From the NCBI RefSeq assembly GCF_003574735.1, contig NZ_QORW01000009.1, forward strand, positions 186,001-250,000: a stretch of 64,000 nt of DNA. Direction: 5' to 3'. The stretch is from Dongia deserti (lineage in GTDB: Bacteria; Pseudomonadota; Alphaproteobacteria; Dongiales; Dongiaceae). The notes under the pieces are model-generated. The model saw only the letters and a list, made by a program, of their open reading frames with translations. It was not told the DNA's origin and did no database searches. Shown in pieces: positions 15,819 through 24,598 of this stretch. The position numbers and the translations under genes are program-made. Within the stretch, counting starts at the first letter, position 1. The number at the start of each line of letters is the position of its first letter.

Positions 15819-17510
15819 CTACACTCCATGCGCCGCTTCCGCGTCCGCGTCGGATTGGCGGCTGGCCTCCAGCTTCTGCGCGGGCATGGTCATGGTGATC
15901 TTGGTGCCCTTGCCGACGGCGCTTTCGATCTGGAACTGGCCGCCGTGCAGCTCCACCAGCGACTTCACGATCGGCAGGCCTAGTCCGGTGCCTTCCTGGC
16001 TGCGGGTGAAGGGGTTGTCGACCTGGCCGAAGGCGCTCAAGGCGTTGTCGAGCTGCTCGGGCGGAATGCCGATGCCGGTGTCGGTGACCGAAAGCGCGAC
16101 CCAGCCGGCGCCGGCGGGCTTCGCGGTCATCGTGACCGCGCCGCCCTGCGGCGTGAACTTGATCGCGTTGGAGAGCAGGTTGATCAGGATCTGCTTCACC
16201 GCGCGCTTGTCGGCGACGAGCTGCGGGGTCGCGGGGTCGATCGCGCGGGTAAGCTTAAGGCCGGCATTCTCCGCGCGCTCGCGCACCAGGCGGGCGCAAT
16301 CCTCGAACGTCTCGTCGAGATCGACGGCCTCGATGTGCAATTGATAGCGCCCCGCCTCGATCTTCGAGAGGTCGAGGATGTCGTTGATGATACTGAGCAG
16401 ATGGTTGCCGCTGGCATGGATGTCATCGGCATAGGTGGCGTATTGCTTGTGCCCCATCGGCCCGAACATCTGCATCTTCATGATCTCGGAAAAGCCGATG
16501 ATGGCGTTCAAGGGCGTGCGCAGCTCGTGGCTCACATTGGCAAGGAAGTCGGACTTGGCGCGGTTGGCGATCTCCGCCTGGTGCTTGGCCTCGCGCAGAT
16601 TCTCCTCGGCGCGGATGCGCGGCGAAGCATCGGTGATGAAAGCGACGAAGTGCGCGACGTGGCCGCCATCCTCCAGGATCGGATTGACATGCATGTCGTT
16701 CCAGAACGGCTTGCCGTCCTTGCGCTGGCTGCGCAGCAGCAGGTTGGCGGCGCGGCGCTGGATCAGGGCGCGCTCCAGCCGCTCCAGCTGGTCCTGTGGC
16801 GTCCCGCGGGCTTGCAGGAAGCGCAAGGGCTGTCCGATCACCTCCTGCCGCTCATAGCCGGTGATGCGCCCGAAAGCAGGATTGACATAGAGGATGGTTG
16901 CCTCCGGCGTGGTCGCATCGCACAACGCAACGCCGATGGTGATGGATTGCAGCGCGGAGGCGAGTACCGCATTGCGCGCGATGATCGCGCGCGTGTCGGC
17001 GGCCGATTCGGGTGCCGGAATGATCGGCGCGGCGCTGAGAATGGCGGGATCAACCAGCAGGCGATAGGACGCGCCTGCTGCATCGTGCAGTGCCACGCAC
17101 GCCAAGCGATGCGGCGCGCGGTTGCCGTTGGCCGGCCAGATCAGTTCGTGCGCCGGCAGGGTCGCGATGGCTGTGATGGGTGTAATGGTGCCGCCGCTGC
17201 GCTGGCTCCAGGCATCGAACAGGGCCTGCGCCGCGACGCCGGGCTTCAGCACATCATCGAGCGCGATATTGCGTGCGCCAAGCTCGTCGCGAAAGGCATG
17301 GCTGGCGCCGATCAGGCGATCCTCCCGATCGAAGCCGGCGATGGCGAGCGGCAGCTTGGCCCAGGGATCGAATGGGGAAAGGGGTGCTTGCGGGGGCTGT
17401 CGCTCCGGCCGCATAAACGCGGCACCGCCGCGCCAGAGATGCCAGGCGCCGACCGCAGCCAGTGGGGCAAGCACCGCGATCACGACGATCGCGAAGGACC
17501 CGAATTCCAT
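15819..17510 (-). CDS. PAS-domain sensor histidine kinase
   Basis: A 563-residue kinase. One N-terminal membrane segment (FAIVVIAVLAPLAAVGAWHLW) is followed by a PAS-like region, a second PAS domain (about 200-310), HisKA with the phospho-histidine in ANVSHELRTPLNAIIGFSE, and HATPase_c with N (LINLLSNAIKFT), DTGIGIPPEQ and GTGLGLPIVKSLVELHGG. The second PAS resembles LOV domains (LQARGTPQDQLERLERAL) but its GxNCRFLQ motif reads GQPLRFLQ, so the photoactive cysteine is missing and flavin photochemistry is not expected. No receiver gene is adjacent. Confidence 0.93.
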   Translation of the reverse strand: MEFGSFAIVVIAVLAPLAAVGAWHLWRGGAAFMRPERQPPQAPLSPFDPWAKLPLAIAGFDREDRLIGASHAFRDELGARNIALDDVLKPGVAAQALFDAWSQRSGGTITPITAIATLPAHELIWPANGNRAPHRLACVALHDAAGASYRLLVDPAILSAAPIIPAPESAADTRAIIARNAVLASALQSITIGVALCDATTPEATILYVNPAFGRITGYERQEVIGQPLRFLQARGTPQDQLERLERALIQRRAANLLLRSQRKDGKPFWNDMHVNPILEDGGHVAHFVAFITDASPRIRAEENLREAKHQAEIANRAKSDFLANVSHELRTPLNAIIGFSEIMKMQMFGPMGHKQYATYADDIHASGNHLLSIINDILDLSKIEAGRYQLHIEAVDLDETFEDCARLVRERAENAGLKLTRAIDPATPQLVADKRAVKQILINLLSNAIKFTPQGGAVTMTAKPAGAGWVALSVTDTGIGIPPEQLDNALSAFGQVDNPFTRSQEGTGLGLPIVKSLVELHGGQFQIESAVGKGTKITMTMPAQKLEASRQSDADAEAAHGV

Positions 17511-17643
17511 GCATCAGCCCAATACAGCCAAAGCGCGGTTGCCGGCTTTTCCCAATCCGCCCTCGCCGGTTGCCGCGACGCATTGTTCACGATTCGCGGG
17601 GAAAAGTCATGCCGGCAGCATGGCTTTGTCACGGCAGATTGGT

Positions 17644-18906
17644 CTAGGTGCGGCGGGCCAATCCGGTCTGCGCCTCCGCCCAGGCGGCGAGCTTCGACTC
17701 GCGAAAGCTGCGCCAATCCTCGAAGATCACCGAGGCCCAGTCCTTGGCGAGAGCGACCAGGGGGCGGGACCAGCCGGTATTTCGCGCAAATGCCATCAAT
17801 CCTTCGATGTCCGTCGCACCGTCGCGCCCGGCGCAGCGCAGCTGCGCCCAGGCGGTCAGCTCGCCCATCGCGGCGATGACGGTCTCGAACGCGGCACGCT
17901 CGGGATGCGTGATGGAGAGGTCGAGCTTGTCGGCGCTCGGCTGCAGTTCGCGCAGCGTGAAGCTGCGCCCCGCGATGCGCACGGCGGCCAGGAAAGCAGG
18001 GCCGACGGCCTGCATGCGATTCTCGATCGCGACCACGCGCGCTGCCTCGCTGCCGAATTTCGGCTGGCGCTGTTTGAGGCGCGGGGCGAGGGTGGAGCCG
18101 ATCTGGCTCTTGAGGTCGATCAAGGCCGCACCGTCGCGCCCGCCGTCGCCTTGCATCAGCACGACATAGCGCTTGAGGCCCAGTGCACCAACGCCGGCGA
18201 CGCGCTGCGCCACATCCAGCACCTTGAAGAAGCTGGGAACCGCGCGTCCTTCGGCGAAGCGTTTCATGAAGGCGACGACGCGTGCGCGCTCCTCCGGCGA
18301 GAGGGCGAGCGCCTTGCCGGTGTCGGTGCGCAGGCGGCGCTTGCCGTTGCGGGTGACGGTGCGCTTGGCGAGCAGATCGGCCTGGGTGCGGCGGTCCAGC
18401 TTCATCAGCAGCTCGCCGATCACGCCGCGCGCGGTGCGCCGCTCGATCCAGCGCGCCTTGCCCTCGATCAGGGCCGCACGATAGGCGGCGACGAAGATGC
18501 GGTTGAGCGCCTGCGCGCGGCGCGCACCGAATCCCATCTCGTACCCGGCGATGTGCACGCCGACCATGAAGCGCACCAGGTCTCGCCCCAGCGGCCCGAG
18601 CGCGCCGTCGTCGAAATCGCCGACGTCGAAATAGACCAGGCGGTTGTCGCCGCGATAGGTGCCGAAATTCTCGAGATGCAGATCGCCGTTCAGCCACACC
18701 GCGGGCATGCGCTCCAGCCAGCCATGGCCGGGCCAGTCGGCGTGGAACAGATGATTGGTACCGCGGAAATAGCCGAAGGGGCTCGCCGCCATCTTGCGAT
18801 ATTTGAGCGCGAGCAGCTCCGGATGGCGGCCCTTGTTGAACGAAGCGATCTTGCGAAGCGGGTCGGCGCGACTCGGCATGGCGCATGGTAGCGCGAGCAG
18901 ACTCAT
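17644..18906 (-). CDS. DUF2252 family protein (kinase-like fold)
   Basis: A 420-residue protein with the DUF2252 order of motifs: LLALKYRKMAASPFGYFRG near the start, WLNGDLHLENFGTYRG and VYFDVGDFDDGALGP in the first third, and EDWRSFRESKLAAWAE at the end. GDLHxENFG and DFDD look like the catalytic and metal-binding motifs of phosphotransferases such as aminoglycoside kinases, so a small-molecule kinase role is plausible but unproven. The frame is open to 19173; MSLLALPCAM at 18906 follows GGAGGGGG, and MPSRADPL at 18879 is an alternative. Confidence 0.87.
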   Translation of the reverse strand: MSLLALPCAMPSRADPLRKIASFNKGRHPELLALKYRKMAASPFGYFRGTNHLFHADWPGHGWLERMPAVWLNGDLHLENFGTYRGDNRLVYFDVGDFDDGALGPLGRDLVRFMVGVHIAGYEMGFGARRAQALNRIFVAAYRAALIEGKARWIERRTARGVIGELLMKLDRRTQADLLAKRTVTRNGKRRLRTDTGKALALSPEERARVVAFMKRFAEGRAVPSFFKVLDVAQRVAGVGALGLKRYVVLMQGDGGRDGAALIDLKSQIGSTLAPRLKQRQPKFGSEAARVVAIENRMQAVGPAFLAAVRIAGRSFTLRELQPSADKLDLSITHPERAAFETVIAAMGELTAWAQLRCAGRDGATDIEGLMAFARNTGWSRPLVALAKDWASVIFEDWRSFRESKLAAWAEAQTGLARRT

Positions 18907-18912
18907 CGCGCG

Positions 18913-19025
18913 AGTTCCCCCTCCCCAAACGGGGGGAGGGTCGGGGTGGGGGGAAGCGAGCGATGATTGCCTCGCACCGAGACGCGGCTTCCCCGTCCCT
19001 AACCCTCCCCCAGTTTGGGGGATGG
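18913..19025. repeat. Inverted repeat, family B copy 2
   Basis: A G-rich left half (TCCCCCTCCCCAAACGGGGGG then AGGGTCGGGG) faces a complementary right half (CCCGTCCCTAACCCTCCCCC then AGTTTGGGGGA). It lies between the divergent DUF2252 and acyltransferase-like genes and so within their shared promoter region. Confidence 0.7.
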
Positions 19026-19121
19026 GATCACAGCGTGCGTTCCCAATGCGCGATAGTTTTGCCGGCCTGGACGAAGGAGAATGACTGGCTGATTTTCGCG
19101 TGCGCGCTATAGTTCGGCGCC

Positions 19122-20150
19122 ATGAGTGATGTGAAGCAATCGGGCACCGTGCTGCCGGAGCAACCTGGGACAACCGCCGACCGTGCAGGTCCGGGCGACG
19201 CGATCAAGCGCAAGAAGCGCAAGCTCAAGGCGGGACCGGCCTGGAAGCTGTCCGACCTGGTCACCGCTGCGAGCCTCATCCTGCTGGTGCTGCCGGCGTG
19301 GATTTTGCCGGAGCGGCTGTGGGCGCCGCTGTGGCGCGGCTGGATCGGCGTCGTCTCCCTGGTCAAGCGGAGCGCCATGAAGCGCAATGGCAAGACCATC
19401 CGAACAGCTCTGGGGCTGTCGGACGTCGCGCACTCGGAAGCGATCGCGCGTGACTTGAAAGCCGCGGTCTACGAGATGCGGATGCAGGATCTGCGCGGCT
19501 GGCGGCCGGGCGGATGGACGCCGCAAACGACGCTGGAGGGCGAAGAGCATCTCAGCAGCGCGCTCAAGGGCGGCAAAGGCGCGATCCTCTGGCTGGCGCC
19601 GTTCGTCTTCAACAGCGGCCCGACCAAGATCGTGTTCCATCAGAAGGGCTATCGCGTCTCGCACCTGAGCAGCCCGAAGCATGGCGTGTCGGAGACACGT
19701 TTCGGCGTGCGCACCCTCAATCGCATTCGCTGCATTCCGGAAGACCGCTATCTGGTGGATCGCATCGTGTTCGACAGCGCCGCGCCTTCGACCGCGATGC
19801 GCCGCATGGTGCGTGCGCTAAAGGCAGGCGAGGTGGTGTCGATTGTCGCCTCCTCCACCGAAGGCTACGAGATGATCAAGGGGTCGATCTTCGGTGGCCG
19901 GCTACCGGTCGCGGTCGGCGCGCCGCGCCTCGCGATGCTGACCGGCGCGCCACTGCTGCCGGTCTTCACCGTGCGCGATCCAAAGCGCGGTTGGCGGATC
20001 GCGATCGAGCATCCGGTCGAGATTTCCTCCGGTCGAAGCAACGATGAGCGCTGCATCGCCGCGACCGCCGAATTCCTGCGTCGCAGCGAGCCGTGGGTGC
20101 GACAATTTCCGGAGCAATGGCGCGCCTGGAGCAAGTGGCGGCAGAAGTAA
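19122..20150 (+). CDS. LpxL-like lysophospholipid acyltransferase-superfamily protein
   Basis: A 342-residue protein with a basic N-terminal patch (AIKRKKRKLKAG) and one membrane segment (LSDLVTAASLILLVLPAWILP), followed by an LPLAT-like domain similar to lipid A lauroyl/myristoyl transferases. Where LpxL-type enzymes have the catalytic HxxxxD/E, this protein reads ILWLAPFVFNSGPTK, so the histidine appears to be replaced. The rest of the domain (YRVSHLSSPKHGVSETRFG, GAPRLAMLTGAPLLPVFTVRD) is intact. It may be a divergent acyltransferase using other residues, or inactive. It is convergent, two bases apart, with an ATP-grasp gene. Confidence 0.75.
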   Translation: MSDVKQSGTVLPEQPGTTADRAGPGDAIKRKKRKLKAGPAWKLSDLVTAASLILLVLPAWILPERLWAPLWRGWIGVVSLVKRSAMKRNGKTIRTALGLSDVAHSEAIARDLKAAVYEMRMQDLRGWRPGGWTPQTTLEGEEHLSSALKGGKGAILWLAPFVFNSGPTKIVFHQKGYRVSHLSSPKHGVSETRFGVRTLNRIRCIPEDRYLVDRIVFDSAAPSTAMRRMVRALKAGEVVSIVASSTEGYEMIKGSIFGGRLPVAVGAPRLAMLTGAPLLPVFTVRDPKRGWRIAIEHPVEISSGRSNDERCIAATAEFLRRSEPWVRQFPEQWRAWSKWRQK

Positions 20151-20152
20151 CG

Positions 20153-21553
20153 TCAGGGATAGCGCCAGCCCGGCTCATTGAGCTTGGCTTCCAGGCGATC
20201 GAGATGAAAGTCCAGCAGCTGGCCGAGCCGCATTTGGCCGACGGGCTGCCGGAACACGCGCTGAGGAAAGACAAGATCCAGAAAGCTGTTGCCTTCCAAC
20301 AGCGCCGGGCCGTCCGGCGTGATCGCCATGTCCCAGCCGATCATGACACGCTCCGGGACGATGCTATGGGCCTTGACCGCGAGCGCGGCGAGCTCGGGCC
20401 AACAGGGCACGATGCGCCCCGTCACCGTAGAGCCGGTGACCGGATGGTGGTCGAACCACCCCGATAGGCACGGCGGCTTGTCGCCCGTAATCCGGTCGAG
20501 TGCGCCGGTCTCGAGATCGATCGGCGCGCCGTACTCCTCAATCCAGCCCACGTCCCAGTTCGGCTCGAGCTTCGTCATCGAGCGAAGATAGGCGTTGGTC
20601 AGAACCGGGCGCAGCTCCTCGTCGAGGCAGGTGATCAGGCGGAACGTGATCAGCGTCACGTCCGCCAGATCGGCGATCGCCGGGTGGTTGTGCAGCAGCG
20701 GCATCACCATCAGCCGTTCGCGCTCCGAGCGCTCCGAGCGGCGCTGAAGCCCTTCCGTGATCTGCTCCAGCGTCACGGGCCGGTTCTCCTCGTCCCGATA
20801 CTCGAATGGCCCGGTGCGCCAATAAGAAGCGGAACTATACGCGCCTCTTCCGCGACGGCGCTTCACGAACAGGTCGCGGTCCAGGTCGGCCCGCGAACCG
20901 CCAGGCCAGGAGATCTGGCCGCCCTCCACCAGCATGATCGGATGGGGGTGCGCGATATCGTTCTCGGCGCACCAGCGCGAGACTTCCAGCTTGTCGCCCA
21001 GCTTCTGCGCGCGGTCTTTCGCATCCGGATCGATGCGGTTCAGCGCCTTGAATAGCCCGTGCTTCACCTCGTTGCGCATCATGTAGGCGCCGGCCTCTGC
21101 CATGCCGCCGTCGCGATACAGCTCCAGCACATAGTAGATCCAGGGCTTCGCGCCGTGGAACAGGATCAAGCGCACCTGATCCCAGACCTGCCGCCGAACC
21201 GAGACGCTGCAATCGCGGCGCGCCTGTGCACCCACCAGCCTGATCATCGCCGCGATCCGATAGAGATTCACCAGCGGCCGGCCGAGGAACTGGTCGAATA
21301 GCCAGTAGAGGCCCTCGAGCGAGCGGTCCCGGAGCAGGATCCGGCGCTGCAGGCGACGCGCGCGGGTGCCGACGGGCAGCGACACAGGCTTCGCCTGCGA
21401 TGCCGGCCGATCGGAGATGGCTGCGGTGGCTGAAGCGAGCGGCTGCTGGGCGCTATCCTCGGGCAAGGCTGACTGACGCATAGGACGCGCGTTCCACACC
21501 ACTGTTGGACGACAACCGGAGATACCTGCAGGCGCCAATTCCTGGCGCCGCAT
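20153..21553 (-). CDS. Sugar-transfer-associated ATP-grasp enzyme
   Basis: A 466-residue protein. After an Ala/Pro-rich start and a basic helix (RARRLQRRILLRDRSLEG) comes an ATP-grasp core: LFVKRRRGRGAYSS as the ATP-lysine loop, VTLITFRLITCLDEELRPVL, then MIGWDMAITPDGPALLEGNS, where D, E and N would bind metal. It matches the ATP-grasp group linked to sugar transfer (PF14397 as I recall), thought to join a carboxylate to an amine on a glycan or lipid. The ATG at 21553 follows AGGTGG; MRQSALPED at 21481 is a shorter option. The nearest gene downstream is the convergent acyltransferase-like gene. Confidence 0.78.
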   Translation of the reverse strand: MRRQELAPAGISGCRPTVVWNARPMRQSALPEDSAQQPLASATAAISDRPASQAKPVSLPVGTRARRLQRRILLRDRSLEGLYWLFDQFLGRPLVNLYRIAAMIRLVGAQARRDCSVSVRRQVWDQVRLILFHGAKPWIYYVLELYRDGGMAEAGAYMMRNEVKHGLFKALNRIDPDAKDRAQKLGDKLEVSRWCAENDIAHPHPIMLVEGGQISWPGGSRADLDRDLFVKRRRGRGAYSSASYWRTGPFEYRDEENRPVTLEQITEGLQRRSERSERERLMVMPLLHNHPAIADLADVTLITFRLITCLDEELRPVLTNAYLRSMTKLEPNWDVGWIEEYGAPIDLETGALDRITGDKPPCLSGWFDHHPVTGSTVTGRIVPCWPELAALAVKAHSIVPERVMIGWDMAITPDGPALLEGNSFLDLVFPQRVFRQPVGQMRLGQLLDFHLDRLEAKLNEPGWRYP

Positions 21554-21602
21554 GCCGCCACCTAACACGTGGGATATCAGCTCGGCAAGGCAGGTGGAGC
21601 GC

Positions 21603-22511
21603 CTACTGCGCCGCGCCAGCGATCACGCGAGAGCCGGCCTTGCCGGCAAGGGTCTCCTCGAGCGTGGGCAAGCCGAACTTCTTGGGAGCAAGATTGGCGC
21701 GCTCGATGACGTCAACGCCCCTGTTGCTGTCATTTGTGATCCAGGGTGTCAGCTGCTGGTCGATTTCCGGATTCACGAAATAGAGCATCGAGCAGCGCGG
21801 ATCGGCGCGGTGCGTGTTCACGACCCGGTGATAGAGGGGCTTCACCCGATAGCCGGTCATCAGTGACAGGAGGCTGCCGGGCATCACCAGTAGCTGATCC
21901 TTATCCACCCCCGCCGGGATGAACTCCCCATCCACTTCGATCTCGAGACCCGGCGCGTTTGTGCTGACCATCGTGACCAGATGACCGTCTTCGTGGGAGT
22001 CCTGCAGCAGGTCGCGAGAATGCTTGGCTGGCTCATAGAAATTGAGCTGCACATGCGTGGTTCTGAAAAAGCGGAGCTCCGGCGCGCCCGGCTGGAAGTA
22101 GTCCGCCATCGCCGCAAACAGGTCACGCACGACGTCGCCGAGGAGATCGGAGGCCCGGCGCAGCGCGCCGTGCAGCGGGCAGCCGACCGCCCAGGCATCC
22201 AGATTGGGCCGCATCCGGGTGTGGTTCCAGACGGAAAAGGATTCGGTGAGGTCCGGCCGCTCCGGCACCAAGGCATATTCCGGTCCCATCTCACGGTAGC
22301 CTTCGACCCAGGCCGGATTGGCATAGCGATACTTTTCAGCGGCGGGACGCGCGAAGAACGTGTTGGCCAGCATGAACACATGATCGGCGGCCTTGCGCAT
22401 TTCCAAATCGACCGGAATGCGCAGGAAACCCCTCCGCTCCAGTTGGGGCATCATCGCCAAATAGCTGCTGCGATCGCGCGACGGCGCACGGTCGACAGAA
22501 AGCGGACTCAT
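21603..22511 (-). CDS. 2-oxoglutarate/Fe(II) oxygenase, isopenicillin N synthase-like
   Basis: A 302-residue enzyme. Iron ligands are H and D in DSHEDGHLVTM and a distal H in LYHRVVNTHRADPRCSMLYF, where R and S in RADPRCS fit the 2OG-binding RxS motif. FLRIPVDLEM near the start and YREMGPEYALVPERPDLTE are typical of IPNS/gibberellin-oxidase-like enzymes. The ATG at 22511 follows GAGGAA. It lies 49 bases upstream of the ATP-grasp gene on the same strand and is probably co-transcribed, suggesting a hydroxylation step in the same modification. The substrate is unknown. Confidence 0.88.
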   Translation of the reverse strand: MSPLSVDRAPSRDRSSYLAMMPQLERRGFLRIPVDLEMRKAADHVFMLANTFFARPAAEKYRYANPAWVEGYREMGPEYALVPERPDLTESFSVWNHTRMRPNLDAWAVGCPLHGALRRASDLLGDVVRDLFAAMADYFQPGAPELRFFRTTHVQLNFYEPAKHSRDLLQDSHEDGHLVTMVSTNAPGLEIEVDGEFIPAGVDKDQLLVMPGSLLSLMTGYRVKPLYHRVVNTHRADPRCSMLYFVNPEIDQQLTPWITNDSNRGVDVIERANLAPKKFGLPTLEETLAGKAGSRVIAGAAQ

Positions 22512-22727
22512 GAGCAAACGTTCCTCAAAGGCGGATTCGAGTGGGTCCCCAATGACCCCCAAAATACCTATCAGATTGGTTGTGTCTAGCGCGGATCCAA
22601 AGGACTATTCTCGGTAGTATCCGTTTCGGCTTCAACCTATGGGCTCCGGTGTGATGGAACGCTGACCAAAGGCCCCGCGATTCGGCGACATAGTGCCGCG
22701 GCATGCTGTGAACCGCGACCGGCACCG

Positions 22728-23237
22728 TTACAGGCGTGAGCGCCCGCCGAAGGCCGGGGAACCCGGCCGGGGAAAGAACTCGTCGATGCCGATGACGCGG
22801 GTCACGGTCTGCCCGTCCTCCGACAACGGGAACAGACCGAACTCCGACGCGCCCGGTGTATTCTCGCGGAAGCCCCAGTGATAGAAGCCGAAAACCGGCG
22901 CCTTCGTGTCGCGGGCGCGGGCGAAGATGCTGTGCACGAACGGGCCTTCTTCCCAGTTCAGCTCGTCGACGTACCGGCCGGTCAGCTCGTTGCCCAGGAT
23001 GTGCACCTGGCGGGTGCCGGCCAGACGGTAGCGCACGCGGAACGGCTGCTCCTCCAGATCGCAGATCACCATCGAGGCGATCAGCTTCGGGATCTCGGTC
23101 GGGTCGATGTCCGCCGGGCGCGGCAGGCGGCCGCCCGCGACCTTGCTCCGCCAGTAATCCAGCATGGAAAGGATCAGGGGCGAGCGTACTGATTCCACGC
23201 TCTCATAGATTGTATCGGAGGTGGGATGATCGGTCAT
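22728..23237 (-). CDS. PAS_5-family single PAS domain protein
   Basis: A 169-residue protein with the pattern of alphaproteobacterial PAS_5 proteins: LILSMLDYWRSKVAGGRLPRP, then DIDPTEIPKLIASMVICDLE, RVRYRLAGTRQVHILGNELTG and VFGFYHWGFRENTPGASEFG. There is no output domain, so it is either a sensor that acts through protein contacts or a ligand-binding protein. The 216-base gap upstream of the oxygenase gene shows no gene or clear site. Confidence 0.86.
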   Translation of the reverse strand: MTDHPTSDTIYESVESVRSPLILSMLDYWRSKVAGGRLPRPADIDPTEIPKLIASMVICDLEEQPFRVRYRLAGTRQVHILGNELTGRYVDELNWEEGPFVHSIFARARDTKAPVFGFYHWGFRENTPGASEFGLFPLSEDGQTVTRVIGIDEFFPRPGSPAFGGRSRL

Positions 23238-23621
23238 GGACGGCTATCCTCAGCCTGCCGCTGCGGCCCTGTCAACCTGCCGAAAGGAGGTATTTGGAAA
23301 GCGCCAGTACCGCGCGCGCTCCAAAACCTGTTTAAGCGATCGGGCGCACCGCGCCGCCATCGACGCGTTGCGCCGAAGGTGCGCAGTGTGGGAGCGCTGT
23401 TGGTCCGAAACGCCAGACGCATTCTTCGCAACTCATCCTGTCACATGCGATTGCCCGCCGCATCATGGAAAGAGCAAAGCGGATACCTCGCCGCGCAGCG
23501 ACGCGTTGTGCACCGGGCGCGGCTGGTCGGCCATGAAAGCGGCGATGATCTCGCGCGCATGAAAGCGCTTGGCCTTGCGGAGATCAGGCCGCTGCGAGTC
23601 TGGCAGGTGCGCTGAGGTGCG
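23238..23621. other. Gap with a start-less coding-like tail (possible gene remnant)
   Basis: No intact gene is supported in this 384-base gap. On the minus strand, in the same frame as the monooxygenase gene and directly after its TGA (23622), an open frame runs to a TGA at 23463 with strongly coding-like codon use; landmarks are DLRKAKRFHAREIIAAFM and SLRGEVSALLF. It lacks a start codon with a ribosome-binding site. It may be the remnant of a deleted gene or a C-terminal extension cut off by a stop mutation. The rest of the gap is featureless. Confidence 0.35.
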
Positions 23622-23948
23622 TCACCGATCCTGCGGTGCGGGGCAGTCGCCGTATGCCAGCTCGAAATGGCGCACGAAGTCGTCGAAGCTGGAAAGGACC
23701 GCGCGCGCTTCAGGTTCGACGACGGCGTGATCGATGGAATCGCCGGCGAACTTGCGGATCGCATCGCGCGACTCCCACAGCGTGACGGCGATGAACTCGA
23801 CCTCCTCGCCAATCGAACGCTTCAGGAGGTAGGCACCGCGATGGCCCTCGAGCGCCGGCAGTTCCGTGAACACGCGGCTGGTGACGAAACGCTCATAGGC
23901 ATCGGCATTCGACGCTTTCGCTTGCCCGCGCCACATGCGCACGATCAT
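23622..23948 (-). CDS. Antibiotic biosynthesis monooxygenase-like (ABM) small protein
   Basis: A 108-residue dimeric alpha/beta-barrel-type protein: MIVRMWRGQAKASNADAYE opening strand, then GAYLLKRSIGEEVEFIAVTL and WESRDAIRKFAGD, the usual ABM/heme-degrading-like order. A related protein lies at 39734-40075. Some members are cofactor-free monooxygenases, many have no known activity. The reading frame continues after its stop codon with coding-like sequence, which raises the possibility that the ancestral protein was longer. Confidence 0.83.
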   Translation of the reverse strand: MIVRMWRGQAKASNADAYERFVTSRVFTELPALEGHRGAYLLKRSIGEEVEFIAVTLWESRDAIRKFAGDSIDHAVVEPEARAVLSSFDDFVRHFELAYGDCPAPQDR

Positions 23949-24069
23949 GATGCTTCTCCCCAGATATGACGTAGATATGATCTGCTCACAAACGAGAGAG
24001 CTGCTGTCCTATTCAGGAAACATTCATCTTTGCCTCGCCAAGCTCAAGGCTCGCGTGGAGGGAGCCAGC

Positions 24070-24345
24070 ATGCTGCGAGTCACACAGGGCGTATTTCGGG
24101 GCGTATTTCCGCGAGCCGGCCTTCTGATCGCCACGGCCCTGCTGGCCGGTTGTGCGGTCTATGCGGAGCCGGTGCCGGTCTATCATGGCGGGCAGCCGGT
24201 GCATGTTCCGCCGGGGCACTATCCGCCACCGGGCCAATGCCGCGTCTGGTATCCCGACCGTCCGCCGGGCCATCAGCCGCCGCCGGGCCCATGCCACGTC
24301 CTGCAATATCGGGTGCCGCCGGGCGCCGTGCTCGTGCACGGGTAG
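24070..24345 (+). CDS. Small proline-rich lipoprotein
   Basis: A 91-residue protein with a lipoprotein signal (RAGLLIATALLAGC), so it should be lipid-anchored. The mature part is Pro/Gly-rich with two similar blocks, GHYPPPGQCRVWYPDRPPG and HQPPPGPCHVLQYRVPPG. I recall the CRVWYPxRPPG motif in other alphaproteobacterial envelope proteins of unknown role. The ATG at 24070 follows GGAGGGAG. Two cysteines in the mature part (in GQC and GPC) could form a disulfide in the periplasm. Confidence 0.82.
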   Translation: MLRVTQGVFRGVFPRAGLLIATALLAGCAVYAEPVPVYHGGQPVHVPPGHYPPPGQCRVWYPDRPPGHQPPPGPCHVLQYRVPPGAVLVHG

Positions 24346-24403
24346 CTCTTAGGTTAGGGCGCGCCAGCGCCTTGTCCATGACAGGCGAGTCGGCGGTTGC
24401 GGA

Positions 24404-24598
24404 TCAGGTCTTGTCGGGCTTGTCGACGCGGGGCTCGGCTGCGTTCGCCGCCAGTTTCTGCTGCTCCGCGCGTTCGGCGAGATCGTACCAGCCGCGCGCC
24501 ATCTCAACCAGCAGATGCTTGCTCCGCTCGCTCGTCACATAGTGGGTGAACAGAAGGCATTCCCCCGCTCGCCGGCGATATTCGTCCGAACTGGTCAT
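24404..24598 (-). CDS. Small conserved helical protein
   Basis: A 64-residue soluble protein, MTSSDEYRRRAGECL then SERSKHLLVEMARGWYDLAERAEQQ. This YRRRAxECL...LLxMAxxWxxLAEQAE pattern is one I recognise from many short alphaproteobacterial proteins of unknown function, often present in several copies per genome. The frame is open to 24721, but the homology and an ATG at 24598 set the start. No regulatory site is evident. Confidence 0.75.
   Translation of the reverse strand: MTSSDEYRRRAGECLLFTHYVTSERSKHLLVEMARGWYDLAERAEQQKLAANAAEPRVDKPDKT

Noticed and set aside
16335-18891. Two long plus-strand frames opposite the histidine kinase and DUF2252 genes
   Set aside because: Both are antisense shadows; the minus-strand genes show intact catalytic motifs.
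19122-20150. The acyltransferase-like gene as a normal LpxL enzyme
   Set aside because: The expected catalytic histidine in the HxxxxD site is not visible, so I did not give an lpxL name.
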